NCBI GenBank assembly: GCA_001897995.1
Contig: MKRV01000001.1
Coordinates: 1-41,194 of the forward strand
Direction of reading: 5' to 3'
DNA from: Alphaproteobacteria bacterium 65-37
Lineage (GTDB): Bacteria; Pseudomonadota; Alphaproteobacteria; Reyranellales; Reyranellaceae
Length of the DNA stretch: 41,194 bases
Below the pieces are notes generated by a model, which saw only the letters and a list, made by a program, of their open reading frames with translations, did not search any database and was not told the origin of the DNA. This document shows positions 9,240 to 19,472 of this stretch, piece after piece. The position numbers were made by a program, and so were the translations under genes. Position 1 is the first letter of the stretch. Each line of letters opens with the position of its first letter.

Positions 9240-9310
9240 GGCAACATGCCATTTTATGCCAAAATAGAGGTCATGAGTGGCAGAATAGCCAGGACATGCC
9301 AATGCCTGCC
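9238..9310. promoter_or_regulatory. Probable Lrp-type operator region between divergent genes
   Basis: The divergent gap contains a perfect dyad ATGGCA-ACA-TGCCAT (9238-9252), a dyad TGGC-N6-GCCA (9278-9291), and two direct copies of ACATGCCA at 9244-9251 and 9294-9301, 50 bp apart (about five helical turns). The first dyad covers the Lrp-type gene's start codon. Repeated half-sites in phase suit an octameric Lrp/AsnC protein. The assignment to this regulator is inference from position. Confidence 0.5.
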
Positions 9311-9350
9311 GACCGAAGATGGCCCGCGTCGCCATTCTTTGGAGAACCAC

Positions 9351-9737
9351 ATGACCGAGCAGGACGAGATCGCGAGCTTCGCCGTTCCTCAAGCCATCGC
9401 AGAGACGCTCCAGCGCTATCTCGACGGCCTGCGGACGGGCCAGGCCGACATGCTGCGCTCGGCATTCACCGAGGGCGCGCGGGTGAGTGGCAGCTACGAT
9501 GGACGGCCGGTCAGCTGGTCACTCACGGAATTCTGCGAGCTCGTCGCCAAAGGAGGCCCGGCTCGAGGCCTGGAAGGGCGCATCGTCTCGATCGACCATG
9601 CCGGCAACGCCGCATCGGCGCGCCTGGAGTTGCTCAACTTGCGCGGCACCCGGTACACGGACTTCTTTGTGCTGGTGCAGCACGATGGCGCCTGGCGATT
9701 GGACAGCAAGACCTTCTTCGCACATCGCCGGGCTTGA
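9351..9737 (+). CDS. NTF2-like / putative lumazine-binding family protein
   Basis: Small cytoplasmic protein of 128 residues with the cone-shaped NTF2/SnoaL-like fold expected from the pattern: N-terminal helix AETLQRYLDGLRTG, then SAFTEGARVSGSYDGRPVSW, then alternating strands ending FFVLVQHDGAWRLDSKTFF. This arrangement matches the putative lumazine-binding family. No ligand or activity can be read from the sequence. The ATG at 9351 has GGAG six bases upstream; a longer frame from 9246 lacks such a site. It is divergent from the Lrp/AsnC regulator and shares its putative operator region. Confidence 0.8.
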   Translation: MTEQDEIASFAVPQAIAETLQRYLDGLRTGQADMLRSAFTEGARVSGSYDGRPVSWSLTEFCELVAKGGPARGLEGRIVSIDHAGNAASARLELLNLRGTRYTDFFVLVQHDGAWRLDSKTFFAHRRA

Positions 9738-9913
9738 CGGCCGCACCGCCCTTCGCGACACAAAACGTCGGAAGTTGGGCGTTTCTCAACAATAAACAGA
9801 AAGTCTTCTGTGGCGGACCGCGCGGATTTGCAGTTGGATCGTCGGGCATTGTTGGGTTACGCCCCCTCCCCAACCTTGCTCGACTTGCTTTACGCCCAAA
9901 GGACAACCAATCA

Positions 9914-10351
9914 ATGGCATCCGCTCGATTCTCGGTTCTGGCTGCGGGCCTTGCCGCCCTCGGCCTGTCTGCCTGCGCCGGCTACGACTTGGCGCCCTTT
10001 GGCACCGAGAGCCTGACCAATCAGGCCATCAACAAGGCCTACGCCCAGCGTGACTCCTGTCTCGCCGCACACGTCAATGGCAACGGTATCGGCAGCGGCG
10101 ACGGTAGCGATGCAACGTCCGTTGCCCAGGCTGCCGTCGCGGCCTGTCAGCCGCAGATTGCCCGGTTCAATCAGGTGACCAACCCGCACCGCGACGCAAC
10201 GGTCACTGCCGCGATCCAGCAGGACACTGAATTCCGCGCGATGCGCTATGCGAGCCGCGTGCGCCCCGCTCCTGCGACGGCCGTCGCTGCCCCAGCCGCG
10301 GCGCCCACGACCGTGCCCGTCGATCTGTCGGTTGCAGCCCGACCGCAATGA
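9914..10351 (+). CDS. Hypothetical lipoprotein
   Basis: A 145-residue protein with a signal peptide and lipobox (LGLSAC, modified Cys near residue 21), so it is probably anchored to the inner or outer membrane. The mature part is alanine/proline-rich at the C-terminus (APAAAPTTVPV). Two cysteines in the mature region (DSCLAAHV and VAACQPQ) could form a disulfide. No known domain is recognised. ATG at 9914 gives a clean signal peptide; a longer upstream frame from 9215 runs through the NTF2-like gene in another frame. Its stop overlaps the next gene (ATGA at 10348), indicating a two-gene operon. Confidence 0.75.
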   Translation: MASARFSVLAAGLAALGLSACAGYDLAPFGTESLTNQAINKAYAQRDSCLAAHVNGNGIGSGDGSDATSVAQAAVAACQPQIARFNQVTNPHRDATVTAAIQQDTEFRAMRYASRVRPAPATAVAAPAAAPTTVPVDLSVAARPQ

Positions 10352-10605
10352 CGTCGCCGAAGGCGCGGCGCCAGGGGTTCACTCTCGACGAACGACCGCT
10401 CGAGATCGGTGTCGTGTTCGACGACGCCGAATGGACCACCTGGGTCTTCGAAGATGGCCATCGCATCGCGGCCGTCGCATCGATCGAGCATGCCACTGTC
10501 GAGGAAGGCCTGGCGCGAGGCAGCGACGTGATCGGTGAGCTGATCGAAGCGTCGGTGGCCGACGTGCTGGCAGGCGTGGTCGAGTTACCGCCCCGCAAAT
10601 CGTGA
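10348..10605 (+). CDS. Small hypothetical protein
   Basis: An 85-residue acidic, probably cytoplasmic protein with no signal peptide or membrane segment. The sequence has a strand-rich centre (IGVVFDDAEWTTWVFEDG) and a helical C-terminal half (IEHATVEEGLARGSDVIGEL). I do not recognise the family. Its ATG overlaps the stop of the upstream lipoprotein gene by 4 bases, which supports real, coupled translation. It ends 13 bases before a convergent gene. Confidence 0.6.
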   Translation: MTSPKARRQGFTLDERPLEIGVVFDDAEWTTWVFEDGHRIAAVASIEHATVEEGLARGSDVIGELIEASVADVLAGVVELPPRKS

Positions 10606-10618
10606 AAAGGGCGGTGCG

Positions 10619-11155
10619 TCAGTCGACGCGTACGTTGCCTCCGGCGTCGACCGTCACGCCGACTTCGGTCCCTCCCCGCATCGCCCGGCCGCGCCACGAC
10701 CCGTCGGCGCTCTTGCTGACCACCTTCACAGCTCGGTAGCCGTCGCGCTCGATAGCGGACCTGGCAAGACGCGCACCTTCCTGATCCTCGGCGGCGGGAA
10801 CCGGCGCAGCCGCCGTATCGGCGGGCTTGTCGGCGGGCTTGTCAGCGCCCTTGTCGTTCTTGTCGGCACTCTTATCCTCTTTGACCGGCACCGGCGGGCG
10901 GGCGGCGTGGAGGTAAGGCACCGGCGGACGCAGCAGCTCCGGTTGCGGCGCGGTGGAGATCTTGGTGACGCCAGCAGGCGCAGGAGGTGTCGCCTGGGGG
11001 GTTGCCGCAGGTTTCGCGGCCGCCGGCTGTGTCGGGGGCGGCTGAAGCTGAGTCACACGCTTCGGCGGCTCCGGCATGGACACGAAGGAGTAGGCGCCCG
11101 AGAGACCGGCGACCATCAGAACCGCGCCCATTGCGGTCAGCATTGCCTGTTTCAT
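10619..11155 (-). CDS. Hypothetical exported Pro/Ala/Lys-rich protein
   Basis: A 178-residue protein with an N-terminal hydrophobic segment (signal peptide or anchor, residues about 5-22), then a long low-complexity linker rich in proline, alanine and repeated KSADK/KPADKPAD units, and a compact C-terminal domain of about 50 residues (ARLARSAIERDGYRAVKVV...RGRAMRGGTEVGVTVDAGGNVRVD) resembling a small PepSY-like beta domain. A linker of this type suits a periplasmic protein crossing a dense layer. Start at 11155 is supported by GAGGGGCGAGGGG just upstream. The domain assignment is weak. Confidence 0.65.
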   Translation of the reverse strand: MKQAMLTAMGAVLMVAGLSGAYSFVSMPEPPKRVTQLQPPPTQPAAAKPAATPQATPPAPAGVTKISTAPQPELLRPPVPYLHAARPPVPVKEDKSADKNDKGADKPADKPADTAAAPVPAAEDQEGARLARSAIERDGYRAVKVVSKSADGSWRGRAMRGGTEVGVTVDAGGNVRVD

Positions 11156-11169
11156 GATCCCCTCGCCCC

Positions 11170-11751
11170 TCAGAGACTGCTGAGATCGGCGATCGCTCCT
11201 GCAATGAGGCGCGTGCCGATCACCATCAGCAGAATGTCGTTGGCGACCCGAACGTATTGGTAACCCGAGGGGGCGGGGCTCAGCTGTGACAACAAAATGC
11301 CGGGCAGCGGATAGTAAACGATGGCGACCGGCAGTGGCTGCCCGATCGCCCACATTTTCTTCGCCTGGCCCGGCGGCAGGCAACCATTGCTCTTCTTCGC
11401 AAGCCCTGGCGGGCAGCCGGCGGTCGCATACTCGGTCCGGTAGTAGGAGTAGACGGCGGTCCGATCACGATCGAGGATCACGACATTGCCCGGACCTGCG
11501 GGGCCGGGCCCAACGCCCGGGTTGCCTTGATTCCCCTGATTTCCCGGGTTGTTCCCCTTGTTTCCGCTATTGCCACGGCCCTGTCCTTGTCCAGGACCCT
11601 GGCCTTGACCAGGCCCCTGCCCCTGGGCCTGCCATTGGCCCTGACCGCCGCCGCGGTCCTTGTCTTTGTCCTTGTCTTTGTCGGCCATCGCCGGCGTTGC
11701 GATCAGCGCGCTCATCGAAAGAGCCAGCACCATCGCCATCGACGTCTTCAT
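11170..11751 (-). CDS. RcnB-like periplasmic protein with Gly/Gln-rich repeats
   Basis: A 193-residue exported protein: signal peptide (MKTSMAMVLALSMSALIATPAMA), an alternating Asp-Lys run (DKDKDKDKD), a low-complexity QGPGQGQGPG/GNQGNQGNPG stretch, then a C-terminal domain with the doublet CPPGLAKK / CLPPGQAKK and a final segment PSGYQYVRVANDILLMVIGT. That last segment is typical of the RcnB/CigR-like family, some members of which affect nickel/cobalt export; the function of this one is unknown. It sits 14 bases upstream of the Pro/Ala/Lys-rich gene on the same strand, likely one operon. An upstream in-frame extension to 12213 is not credible because the signal peptide starts at 11751. Confidence 0.7.
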   Translation of the reverse strand: MKTSMAMVLALSMSALIATPAMADKDKDKDKDRGGGQGQWQAQGQGPGQGQGPGQGQGRGNSGNKGNNPGNQGNQGNPGVGPGPAGPGNVVILDRDRTAVYSYYRTEYATAGCPPGLAKKSNGCLPPGQAKKMWAIGQPLPVAIVYYPLPGILLSQLSPAPSGYQYVRVANDILLMVIGTRLIAGAIADLSSL

Positions 11752-12052
11752 AATCAACCTCCGCCACACCCACTCAGCGCCGACAATATGGCGAAGCGCG
11801 GGCTCCCGGAGACCAAGCTGACAGGATGTCGTTTTCTGTGGCAGTCCAGTCACAGCAAGGTCACAGGGCCTGCAGGAACCCTTCAACGCTCCTGTCGCGA
11901 ATGAGAATTGCTGCCCCTTCTGAACCCGTTGGTCCCGTTCGATTTTCGTCATATCGGGCTGATCAATAACCATCCCCAAATCGCAGCGGCCCTGCTGGCT
12001 GTTTGCCTTGCTGGTGCAATCGAAAGGTGAACAAGTGCCAAGCGGAGGATGA
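11752..12052. other. 301-bp divergent intergenic region
   Basis: This stretch separates the RcnB-like gene (minus) from the small gene at 12053 (plus) and should hold both promoters. The only structure I can support is the 11-bp-phased direct repeat at 11849-11866. No tRNA or credible small ORF is seen. Confidence 0.6.
11849..11866 (-). promoter_or_regulatory. Direct repeat CTGTGAC-N4-CTGTGAC, possible response-regulator box
   Basis: On the minus strand two identical heptamers start 11 bp apart, the spacing used by PhoB/OmpR-type regulators. They lie about 100 bp upstream of the RcnB-like start. A related CTGTCAG occurs further downstream near 11810. No cognate regulator is in the window. 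Confidence 0.35.
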
Positions 12053-12349
12053 ATGTCGCGTAGTCTCAATGCCCCGCTCAGTCCGAACGAAGAGATCACC
12101 TTGCGTCGCGTCGCGCTCGGGATTTCGCAGATGAAGGACTTGTCGCCGCGCGACCTCGTGCGACTGAAGACCTTGTCGCTGATCGAAATGTCCGATGACC
12201 GCCTGCAGCTCACGGCCGACGGCCGCCGGCGCTACAGCGAACTGCCGCGCGCCACGACGCTTTCGGAATCGGCCTCCTACGACGAGCTGGTGGGCGTCCT
12301 GGCCGAACGTCTGCGCAAGGAGCAGGCGCAGGGCGAAGGCGACCGCTAA
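12053..12349 (+). CDS. Small hypothetical protein, possibly winged-helix
   Basis: A 98-residue cytoplasmic protein preceded by GGAGG. The middle (LSPRDLVRLKTLSLIEMSDDRLQLTADGRRRY) has the pattern of a helix-turn-helix followed by a short wing, as in small MarR-like proteins, but it is too short to be sure. The C-terminus is charged and probably helical. Its TAA overlaps the stop codon of the convergent lipoprotein gene. Family not recognised. Confidence 0.6.
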   Translation: MSRSLNAPLSPNEEITLRRVALGISQMKDLSPRDLVRLKTLSLIEMSDDRLQLTADGRRRYSELPRATTLSESASYDELVGVLAERLRKEQAQGEGDR

Positions 12350-12765
12350 GGCGATACCTTGGCGCACCCTGCGCCCTGCCATCGATAGCCACGCGCCGAG
12401 CCGCCGACCATCGTCCATTCGACGATGCAGCCCTGGCGGACAAGCGTCGGCGGAAATCCGCCGACCGGCGTCCACCACCCACCGTTCCAGCCTGCCCCCC
12501 AGCCGCCGAAACGCCGGTAGTAGAACGGCGGACTGCCGGGATCGATGTAGGACGTATCCCAGCGCCACTGCAGGACCTTGCTGCCGTCCTCGAGCTGATA
12601 GCTGCTGTCGGGGATGCGGCCCATACTGTTCAGCAGCCCGGCTTCCGGCGCGCCGGCCATCTCGCGCAGACGATTGTCGAACTGCGCTTCGCGTTCCGCC
12701 GTGGTCTCGCAGGCCGCGAGCGACAGCAGCGGCAGGACAATGATCCTCAGGATCGTGCGAGGCAT
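12346..12765 (-). CDS. Hypothetical lipoprotein
   Basis: A 139-residue predicted lipoprotein with signal peptide and lipobox LAAC (Cys near residue 19). The mature part contains QLEDGSKVLQWRWDTSYI, a Gly/Trp/Pro-rich loop (GGWGAGWNGGWW) and ends with two more cysteines (RQGCIVEW, GAGCAKV) that may pair. Start at 12765 has AGGAGG nine bases upstream; longer in-frame starts to 13158 overlap the next gene in another frame. It lies 19 bases downstream of another secreted-protein gene on the same strand. Function unknown. Confidence 0.7.
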   Translation of the reverse strand: MPRTILRIIVLPLLSLAACETTAEREAQFDNRLREMAGAPEAGLLNSMGRIPDSSYQLEDGSKVLQWRWDTSYIDPGSPPFYYRRFGGWGAGWNGGWWTPVGGFPPTLVRQGCIVEWTMVGGSARGYRWQGAGCAKVSP

Positions 12766-12784
12766 GTCGACCTCCTGATGACTC

Positions 12785-13333
12785 TCAGGGCACGAAGTAC
12801 CCTGCCTTGATGATCGTTCCGTCGGCGCCAAGCACGACGACACCGACGCTGTCGGTTCCCTGCAGGTAGGTAAAGACGGGCCGTTTGGCGGCACGCAGCG
12901 TATTCCATGCCGCACGCTCGACGCCGGTTTCGGCGTACCAGACGGTGCTGCCGCGACGCAGCGTACCCTCCTCGCTCTGCTGCCATTCGGGGAGCTGGTC
13001 GCTCGACACCACGCCGCGCATCCCGTCGACCAACATCTGCGCCAAAGCTTTTTCCATCGCTGCGCTGTCGGCAGGCGCCTCGTCGGCGAAACGCCACTCG
13101 GCCAGAACGACATCGCTCCAGAGTGCCGTTCCGTCGGGGCGTCGCACCACTTGGACAATCACCGCCTTCTGGCAGGTCGGCCCATCGGCCACGGCCTCGA
13201 CGAGATATCCCTTTCCGGCGCGCGCCCAGTCGAGCGACGCGCGGGACCGGCAAGGTTCATCGGCAAGAGCAACGGCCGCCGCGGCGGACATGGTGGCGAC
13301 AATCCCGGCGGTGAAGAGCACGCATCTCAGCAT
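12785..13333 (-). CDS. Hypothetical secreted protein
   Basis: A 182-residue protein with a clear Sec signal peptide (hydrophobic residues 5-23, cleavage after ALA before DEPCRS). Two cysteines in the early mature region (EPCRS, PTCQK) could form a disulfide. The rest has alternating strand/helix character (YLVEAVADG, VVRRPDGTALWSDVVLAEW, SVGVVVLGADGTIIKAGYFVP). No family recognised. It is likely periplasmic and co-transcribed with the lipoprotein gene downstream. Confidence 0.65.
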   Translation of the reverse strand: MLRCVLFTAGIVATMSAAAAVALADEPCRSRASLDWARAGKGYLVEAVADGPTCQKAVIVQVVRRPDGTALWSDVVLAEWRFADEAPADSAAMEKALAQMLVDGMRGVVSSDQLPEWQQSEEGTLRRGSTVWYAETGVERAAWNTLRAAKRPVFTYLQGTDSVGVVVLGADGTIIKAGYFVP

Positions 13334-13371
13334 GTGCGTGAGTCTAAGCGCAGCCCGCGCGCCGCTCCAGC

Positions 13372-13671
13372 CTAACGCGGCAGCGAATCGAGATAGGTCT
13401 TACACGCATCCGTGATCTGGTTGGTGCGTTGCATCTCGCAGGGGCGCTGACGCTCGATCAACACCATGGCTGCATAGAAGATCATGACGCCCAGGATCCA
13501 GACCGTCATCGACCAGGAAAGCGCGCGATCGAGCCGCTGGGACCACGATGCGCCCGCGATCATCCTGACGATACCGAGAGTGAGCGGAATGGTGGCGGCG
13601 CCGCAGGCCACGAACAAGACGACGTAGCCGAACACGCTGAACCCGTGCGCCTGCAGCCCCCCTGGCAGCAT
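13372..13671 (-). CDS. Small membrane protein, two predicted helices
   Basis: A 99-residue protein with two hydrophobic segments (FGYVVLFVACGAATIPLTLGIV, residues about 14-35, and MTVWILGVMIFYAAMVLI, about 54-71) separated by a basic loop, and a C-terminal tail with two cysteines (CEMQRTNQITDACKTYL). Start at 13671 places helix 1 normally; upstream in-frame codons read antisense-like, arginine/serine-rich sequence and overlap the next gene. It follows the 13676 lipoprotein gene with a 4-base gap, so it belongs to the alaS transcription unit. Function unknown. Confidence 0.6.
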   Translation of the reverse strand: MLPGGLQAHGFSVFGYVVLFVACGAATIPLTLGIVRMIAGASWSQRLDRALSWSMTVWILGVMIFYAAMVLIERQRPCEMQRTNQITDACKTYLDSLPR

Positions 13672-13675
13672 GGGC

Positions 13676-14028
13676 CTACCAGCTGAGCTTGGGCATCTGG
13701 ATCGGACCGGTCTTCTTGGGCGTCCAGCCGCGCGCTTCCATGCAGCGCGCGACCAACCGGTCGAAATTGTTCTGGTAACCCTGGTTGTCCATCGTCCGGT
13801 AGAGGTCCTGCTGGCCGAAGCGGTCGCGATCCCCGGCGAAAACAGCACGGCGCTGGTCTTCGATGTTGCGCTCGTTGCCGGCGACCGTTTTCGCCTGCGA
13901 CCGGCATTGCCCCTCGTCGCGGGCATACTGCTCGGCCATGGTGGCGTCCTGCTTGCCTTCCTTGGTGAAAGACGTCGGCGCGCAGCCTGTAGCCAGCAGG
14001 GCTGCCGCGAGAACGACGAGCGCGCGCG

Positions 14029-14032
<4 letters not shown>
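13676..14032 (-). CDS. Hypothetical lipoprotein downstream of alaS
   Basis: A 118-residue predicted lipoprotein with lipobox LATGC (Cys17). The mature domain contains two cysteines (EGQCRSQ and [10 protein letters not shown]) and ends [13 protein letters not shown]; the pattern of a helical repeat with the C-terminal MEARGW motif is seen in several small proteobacterial lipoproteins of unknown role. It begins with GTG overlapping the alaS stop codon (GTGA at 14029-14032), so its translation is coupled to alaS. Confidence 0.7.
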
Positions 14033-16692
<2,660 letters not shown>

Positions 16693-16748
16693 GCCGGCCT
16701 TGTAGCGTGCGCCTGCCGCCCAAGTCCAGAACAGGGAACCTGCAGAAA

Positions 16749-17489
16749 ATGGCCGCCGAGGCCCATTCTACCGCCACTCTCCGGCTCTCCGTGGGCGATC
16801 TCAAGGTGATCCATCCGGTCACTGTCCCGAGCGCTCCCGTGACCGCCGCTTCCGTCATCCCTGCCCTGCAAAAGCTGGTGAATGCCGTGGTGGATGCCGC
16901 GGAGGCGAAGCTCGGGCAGGCCGGCCAGGCGGTCTCCTGCCGCAAGGGCTGCGGCGCCTGCTGTCGCCAGCTCGTGCCGGTCTCGCGCACGGAGGCTGAA
17001 CGGTTGCTGGAAGTGATCGAGGCCATGCCGCCGGTCCGGCGCGCCGCCTTGGCCGCACGCTTCGCCGCCGCCGAGGCCGTCCTCGAGGGCGCCGGTCTCG
17101 CCATGGTGACCAGGGAGGCGCGCGGCGACCGGTCCGACCGGGAGTTGTCGATAGGCTATTTCGCCCTCGGCATCCCTTGCCCCTTCCTCGAGGAGGAGAG
17201 CTGCTCGATCCATCCCGAGCGGCCGCTGGTCTGCCGGGAGTACCTCGTGACGTCAGCGGCCGAACTCTGTGCCGGCCCGCGCCAGGAGGGCGTGACGCCT
17301 GTGCCGGTGCCGAAGGTCTCGATGGCGGCTCGGGGGCTGCAGGACGAGCGCGAGGACTGGTTTCCTCTGGCGATGCTGATGGCCTGGTCCCGGACGCGGC
17401 TGCACGACGATGCGAAGCGCACGGGGGGCGTGAAGCGCACGGGACCGGAATGGGTGCAACGGTTTTTGAAGCGGATGGGTGGGCGATAA
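16749..17489 (+). CDS. YkgJ-family cysteine cluster protein
   Basis: A 246-residue protein with conserved cysteines arranged CRKGCGACC (first cluster) and [22 protein letters not shown] (second cluster), typical of the YkgJ/CxxxCxxCC zinc- or iron-binding family of unknown function. ATG at 16749 is chosen over a GTG at 16707 because an AGGGA box precedes it and the GTG extension overlaps the alaS promoter region. It converges on recA, and a shared palindromic terminator region lies between them. Confidence 0.82.
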   Translation: MAAEAHSTATLRLSVGDLKVIHPVTVPSAPVTAASVIPALQKLVNAVVDAAEAKLGQAGQAVSCRKGCGACCRQLVPVSRTEAERLLEVIEAMPPVRRAALAARFAAAEAVLEGAGLAMVTREARGDRSDRELSIGYFALGIPCPFLEEESCSIHPERPLVCREYLVTSAAELCAGPRQEGVTPVPVPKVSMAARGLQDEREDWFPLAMLMAWSRTRLHDDAKRTGGVKRTGPEWVQRFLKRMGGR

Positions 17490-17492
17490 GAG

Positions 17493-17539
17493 CCGCCCTT
17501 TTCTTTGTCAGCGCTCCGCGCCGACAAAGAAAAGGGCGG
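17493..17539. repeat. Perfect 17-bp inverted repeat between ykgJ-like gene and recA
   Basis: Arms 17493-17509 and 17523-17539 are perfectly complementary, with a 13-nt spacer that itself contains GCGC/GCGC. The right arm includes the T-tract and one stem strand of the recA terminator. It may serve as the ykgJ-side end of transcription, although no T-run follows it on the plus strand. Confidence 0.7.
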
Positions 17540-17566
17540 TGCCACGCGTGGGGTGCGGCACCGCCC
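17523..17566 (-). terminator. Rho-independent terminator of recA
   Basis: Read on the minus strand, a perfect 10-bp GC-rich stem (17557-17566 with 17534-17543, 13-nt loop) is followed at once by TTTTCTTTG. It begins about 35 bases after the recA stop codon, the expected place for an intrinsic terminator. Confidence 0.85.
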
Positions 17567-17601
17567 GGTAAGGAACCCGGAGACAGGGGATACGGGCTCC
17601 T

Positions 17602-18669
17602 CTATTCGTCGTCTTCGTCGTCCTTGCCGCTATCCATCAGCGCATCGGCGAGGATGCCGGCATTGGTGCGCACCTTGTTCTCAATCGCCTGCGCAACCTC
17701 GGGATTTTCCTTGAGGTAGTTCTTGGCGTTTTCGCGGCCCTGGCCGATGCGCTGGCCGTCGTAGGAGTACCAGGAGCCCGACTTCTCCACGACGCCGGCC
17801 TTCTCGCCGAGGTCGATCAGTTCGCCGACCTTGCTCACGCCTTCGCCGTACATGATGTCGAACTCGACGACCTTGAACGGCGGCGCCACCTTGTTCTTCA
17901 CCACCTTCACGCGCGTGGCGTTGCCGACCACCTCGTCCTTGTCCTTGAGCGCGCCGATACGGCGGATGTCGAGGCGGACCGAGGCGTAGAATTTCAGCGC
18001 ATTGCCACCCGTCGTCGTCTCGGGGCTACCGAACATGACACCGATCTTCATGCGGATCTGGTTGATGAAGATCACCAGCGTGTTCGACTTGGAAATCGAG
18101 GCAGTGAGCTTGCGCAGCGCCTGGCTCATCAGACGAGCCTGCAGGCCGGGCAACGAATCGCCCATCTCGCCTTCGAGCTCGGCCTTCGGCACCAGCGCCG
18201 CCACCGAGTCGACCACCAGCACGTCGATGGCACCCGAGCGGACCAGAGTGTCGGCGATCTCCAAGGCCTGCTCACCGGCGTCGGGCTGGGAGATCAGGAG
18301 ATTGCCGATATCGACCCCGAGCTTCTTGGCATACCCCGGATCGAGCGCATGCTCGGCGTCGACGAAGGCGCAGGTGCCGCCCTTCTTCTGCGCCTCGGCC
18401 ACGACATGCAGGGCAAGCGTCGTCTTGCCCGAGCTTTCCGGCCCGTAGATTTCGACGATACGGCCCTTGGGCAGGCCGCCGATTCCGAGAGCGATATCGA
18501 GCCCCAGCGAGCCGGTCGAGATCGCCTCGATCTCCAGCGCTTCGCGCTGCCCCAGCTTCATGATGGAACCCTTGCCGAAGGCGCGCTCGATCTGGGCGAG
18601 AGCTGCGTCCAGGGCCTTGTTCTTGTTTTCCATACCGTCCTTCTCGACCACTTTCAGCACTGCCGACAT
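17602..18669 (-). CDS. recA: Recombinase A
   Basis: DNA strand-exchange protein and co-protease for LexA, central to homologous recombination and the SOS response. The 355-residue protein shows Walker A GPESSGKT at residues 76-83, the loop region [22 protein letters not shown] and the acidic C-terminal tail (DDEDDE). ATG at 18669 has AAGGAG upstream and gives a normal N-terminus; a further 49 in-frame codons upstream lie within the control region. An alphaproteobacterial SOS box is found at 18835-18849 and an intrinsic terminator follows the gene, so it is probably monocistronic. Confidence 0.97.
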   Translation of the reverse strand: MSAVLKVVEKDGMENKNKALDAALAQIERAFGKGSIMKLGQREALEIEAISTGSLGLDIALGIGGLPKGRIVEIYGPESSGKTTLALHVVAEAQKKGGTCAFVDAEHALDPGYAKKLGVDIGNLLISQPDAGEQALEIADTLVRSGAIDVLVVDSVAALVPKAELEGEMGDSLPGLQARLMSQALRKLTASISKSNTLVIFINQIRMKIGVMFGSPETTTGGNALKFYASVRLDIRRIGALKDKDEVVGNATRVKVVKNKVAPPFKVVEFDIMYGEGVSKVGELIDLGEKAGVVEKSGSWYSYDGQRIGQGRENAKNYLKENPEVAQAIENKVRTNAGILADALMDSGKDDEDDE

Positions 18670-18834
18670 TGGCTTTCTCCTTCTTCCCACGCCCCTGTCA
18701 GGAGCGGCAATACGGATAAGTCCTCGCCCCCGTTGACCCATCGACCACGCCTCGGGGAGCGGCAATGTACGCTTTTTGTTCCAGCCGGCAACGGAACAAT
18801 TAACCCACTGAATCAACTAATCTTGTTGACACAA

Positions 18835-18849
18835 GTTCTAGATATGTTC
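18835..18849. promoter_or_regulatory. LexA (SOS) box of alphaproteobacterial type
   Basis: GTTC-N7-GTTC at 18835-18849, the direct-repeat operator recognised by alphaproteobacterial LexA. It is about 166 bp upstream of the recA start codon, in the 213-bp gap to the DoxX-like gene. This implies a long recA leader or a promoter near 18800-18850. Confidence 0.8.
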
Positions 18850-18882
18850 CCCGCAGTTGGTCACAGCAGTGGATGAACTGAG

Positions 18883-19296
18883 CTAGGGGCATCGGCCCTT
18901 CCCGCGGCGCGACAGGATCGCCGCCATGACGAGGCCGCCGACCCGTGAGAGGTGCTCGAGCGCCACGGTCAGGTCGCGAAAGGCTTCTTCCCCTTCCTTG
19001 CTCCAGAAAGGATGGGCGATCGGAATGGTGAGCAAGGTGAAGACCGCCAGCGCGCCGGCCGCCGCCCAGGTGCCGCGATCGAAGATGATCATCAGCGACG
19101 CCACGATCTGCAGAGCAAGCGTCAGCGCATTGACGGCCCATCCGGGCTGCAGGCCGAACGCCTCCATGACCGCAGCGCTGGCGCTGAACTCGATCAGCTT
19201 TGCGAGCCCGCTGCTCCAGAAGACGAAGGTCAGGAAACAGCGCGCCAGAATTTCGAACGCACGCGAATCGAGGATCACTGCAACGATGCCAGGCAT
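18883..19296 (-). CDS. DoxX-like membrane protein
   Basis: A 137-residue inner-membrane protein with four hydrophobic segments; FLTFVFWSSGLAKLIEF in the first helix is the typical DoxX start, and the glycine/proline pattern of later helices (ALAVFTLLTIPIAHPFW) agrees. Members are linked to membrane redox or sulfur metabolism in some species, but the role here is unknown. GGAGAGG precedes the ATG at 19296. It lies upstream of recA on the same strand, separated by the SOS box region, so it is probably a separate transcription unit. Confidence 0.78.
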   Translation of the reverse strand: MPGIVAVILDSRAFEILARCFLTFVFWSSGLAKLIEFSASAAVMEAFGLQPGWAVNALTLALQIVASLMIIFDRGTWAAAGALAVFTLLTIPIAHPFWSKEGEEAFRDLTVALEHLSRVGGLVMAAILSRRGKGRCP

Positions 19297-19472
19297 TTAC
19301 ACCTCTCCAAGTGCCTGGCGCGTCTTATAGAACCTCGATCCTGATTGAGGTAAAGGTCGGGACGTCGTTACCAAACGTCGCGGTCCCACGCTCCGCCGCG
19401 CAATTACCTCGCAAGCAATTGTGATTGCTCCTTCGCGCCTTCAGCCTGCGCCGATGAACGACGAAGGAACGC

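Noticed and set aside
12766-13158. Upstream extension of the lipoprotein gene at 12346
   Set aside because: It overlaps a secreted-protein gene in another frame and would destroy the lipobox signal peptide.
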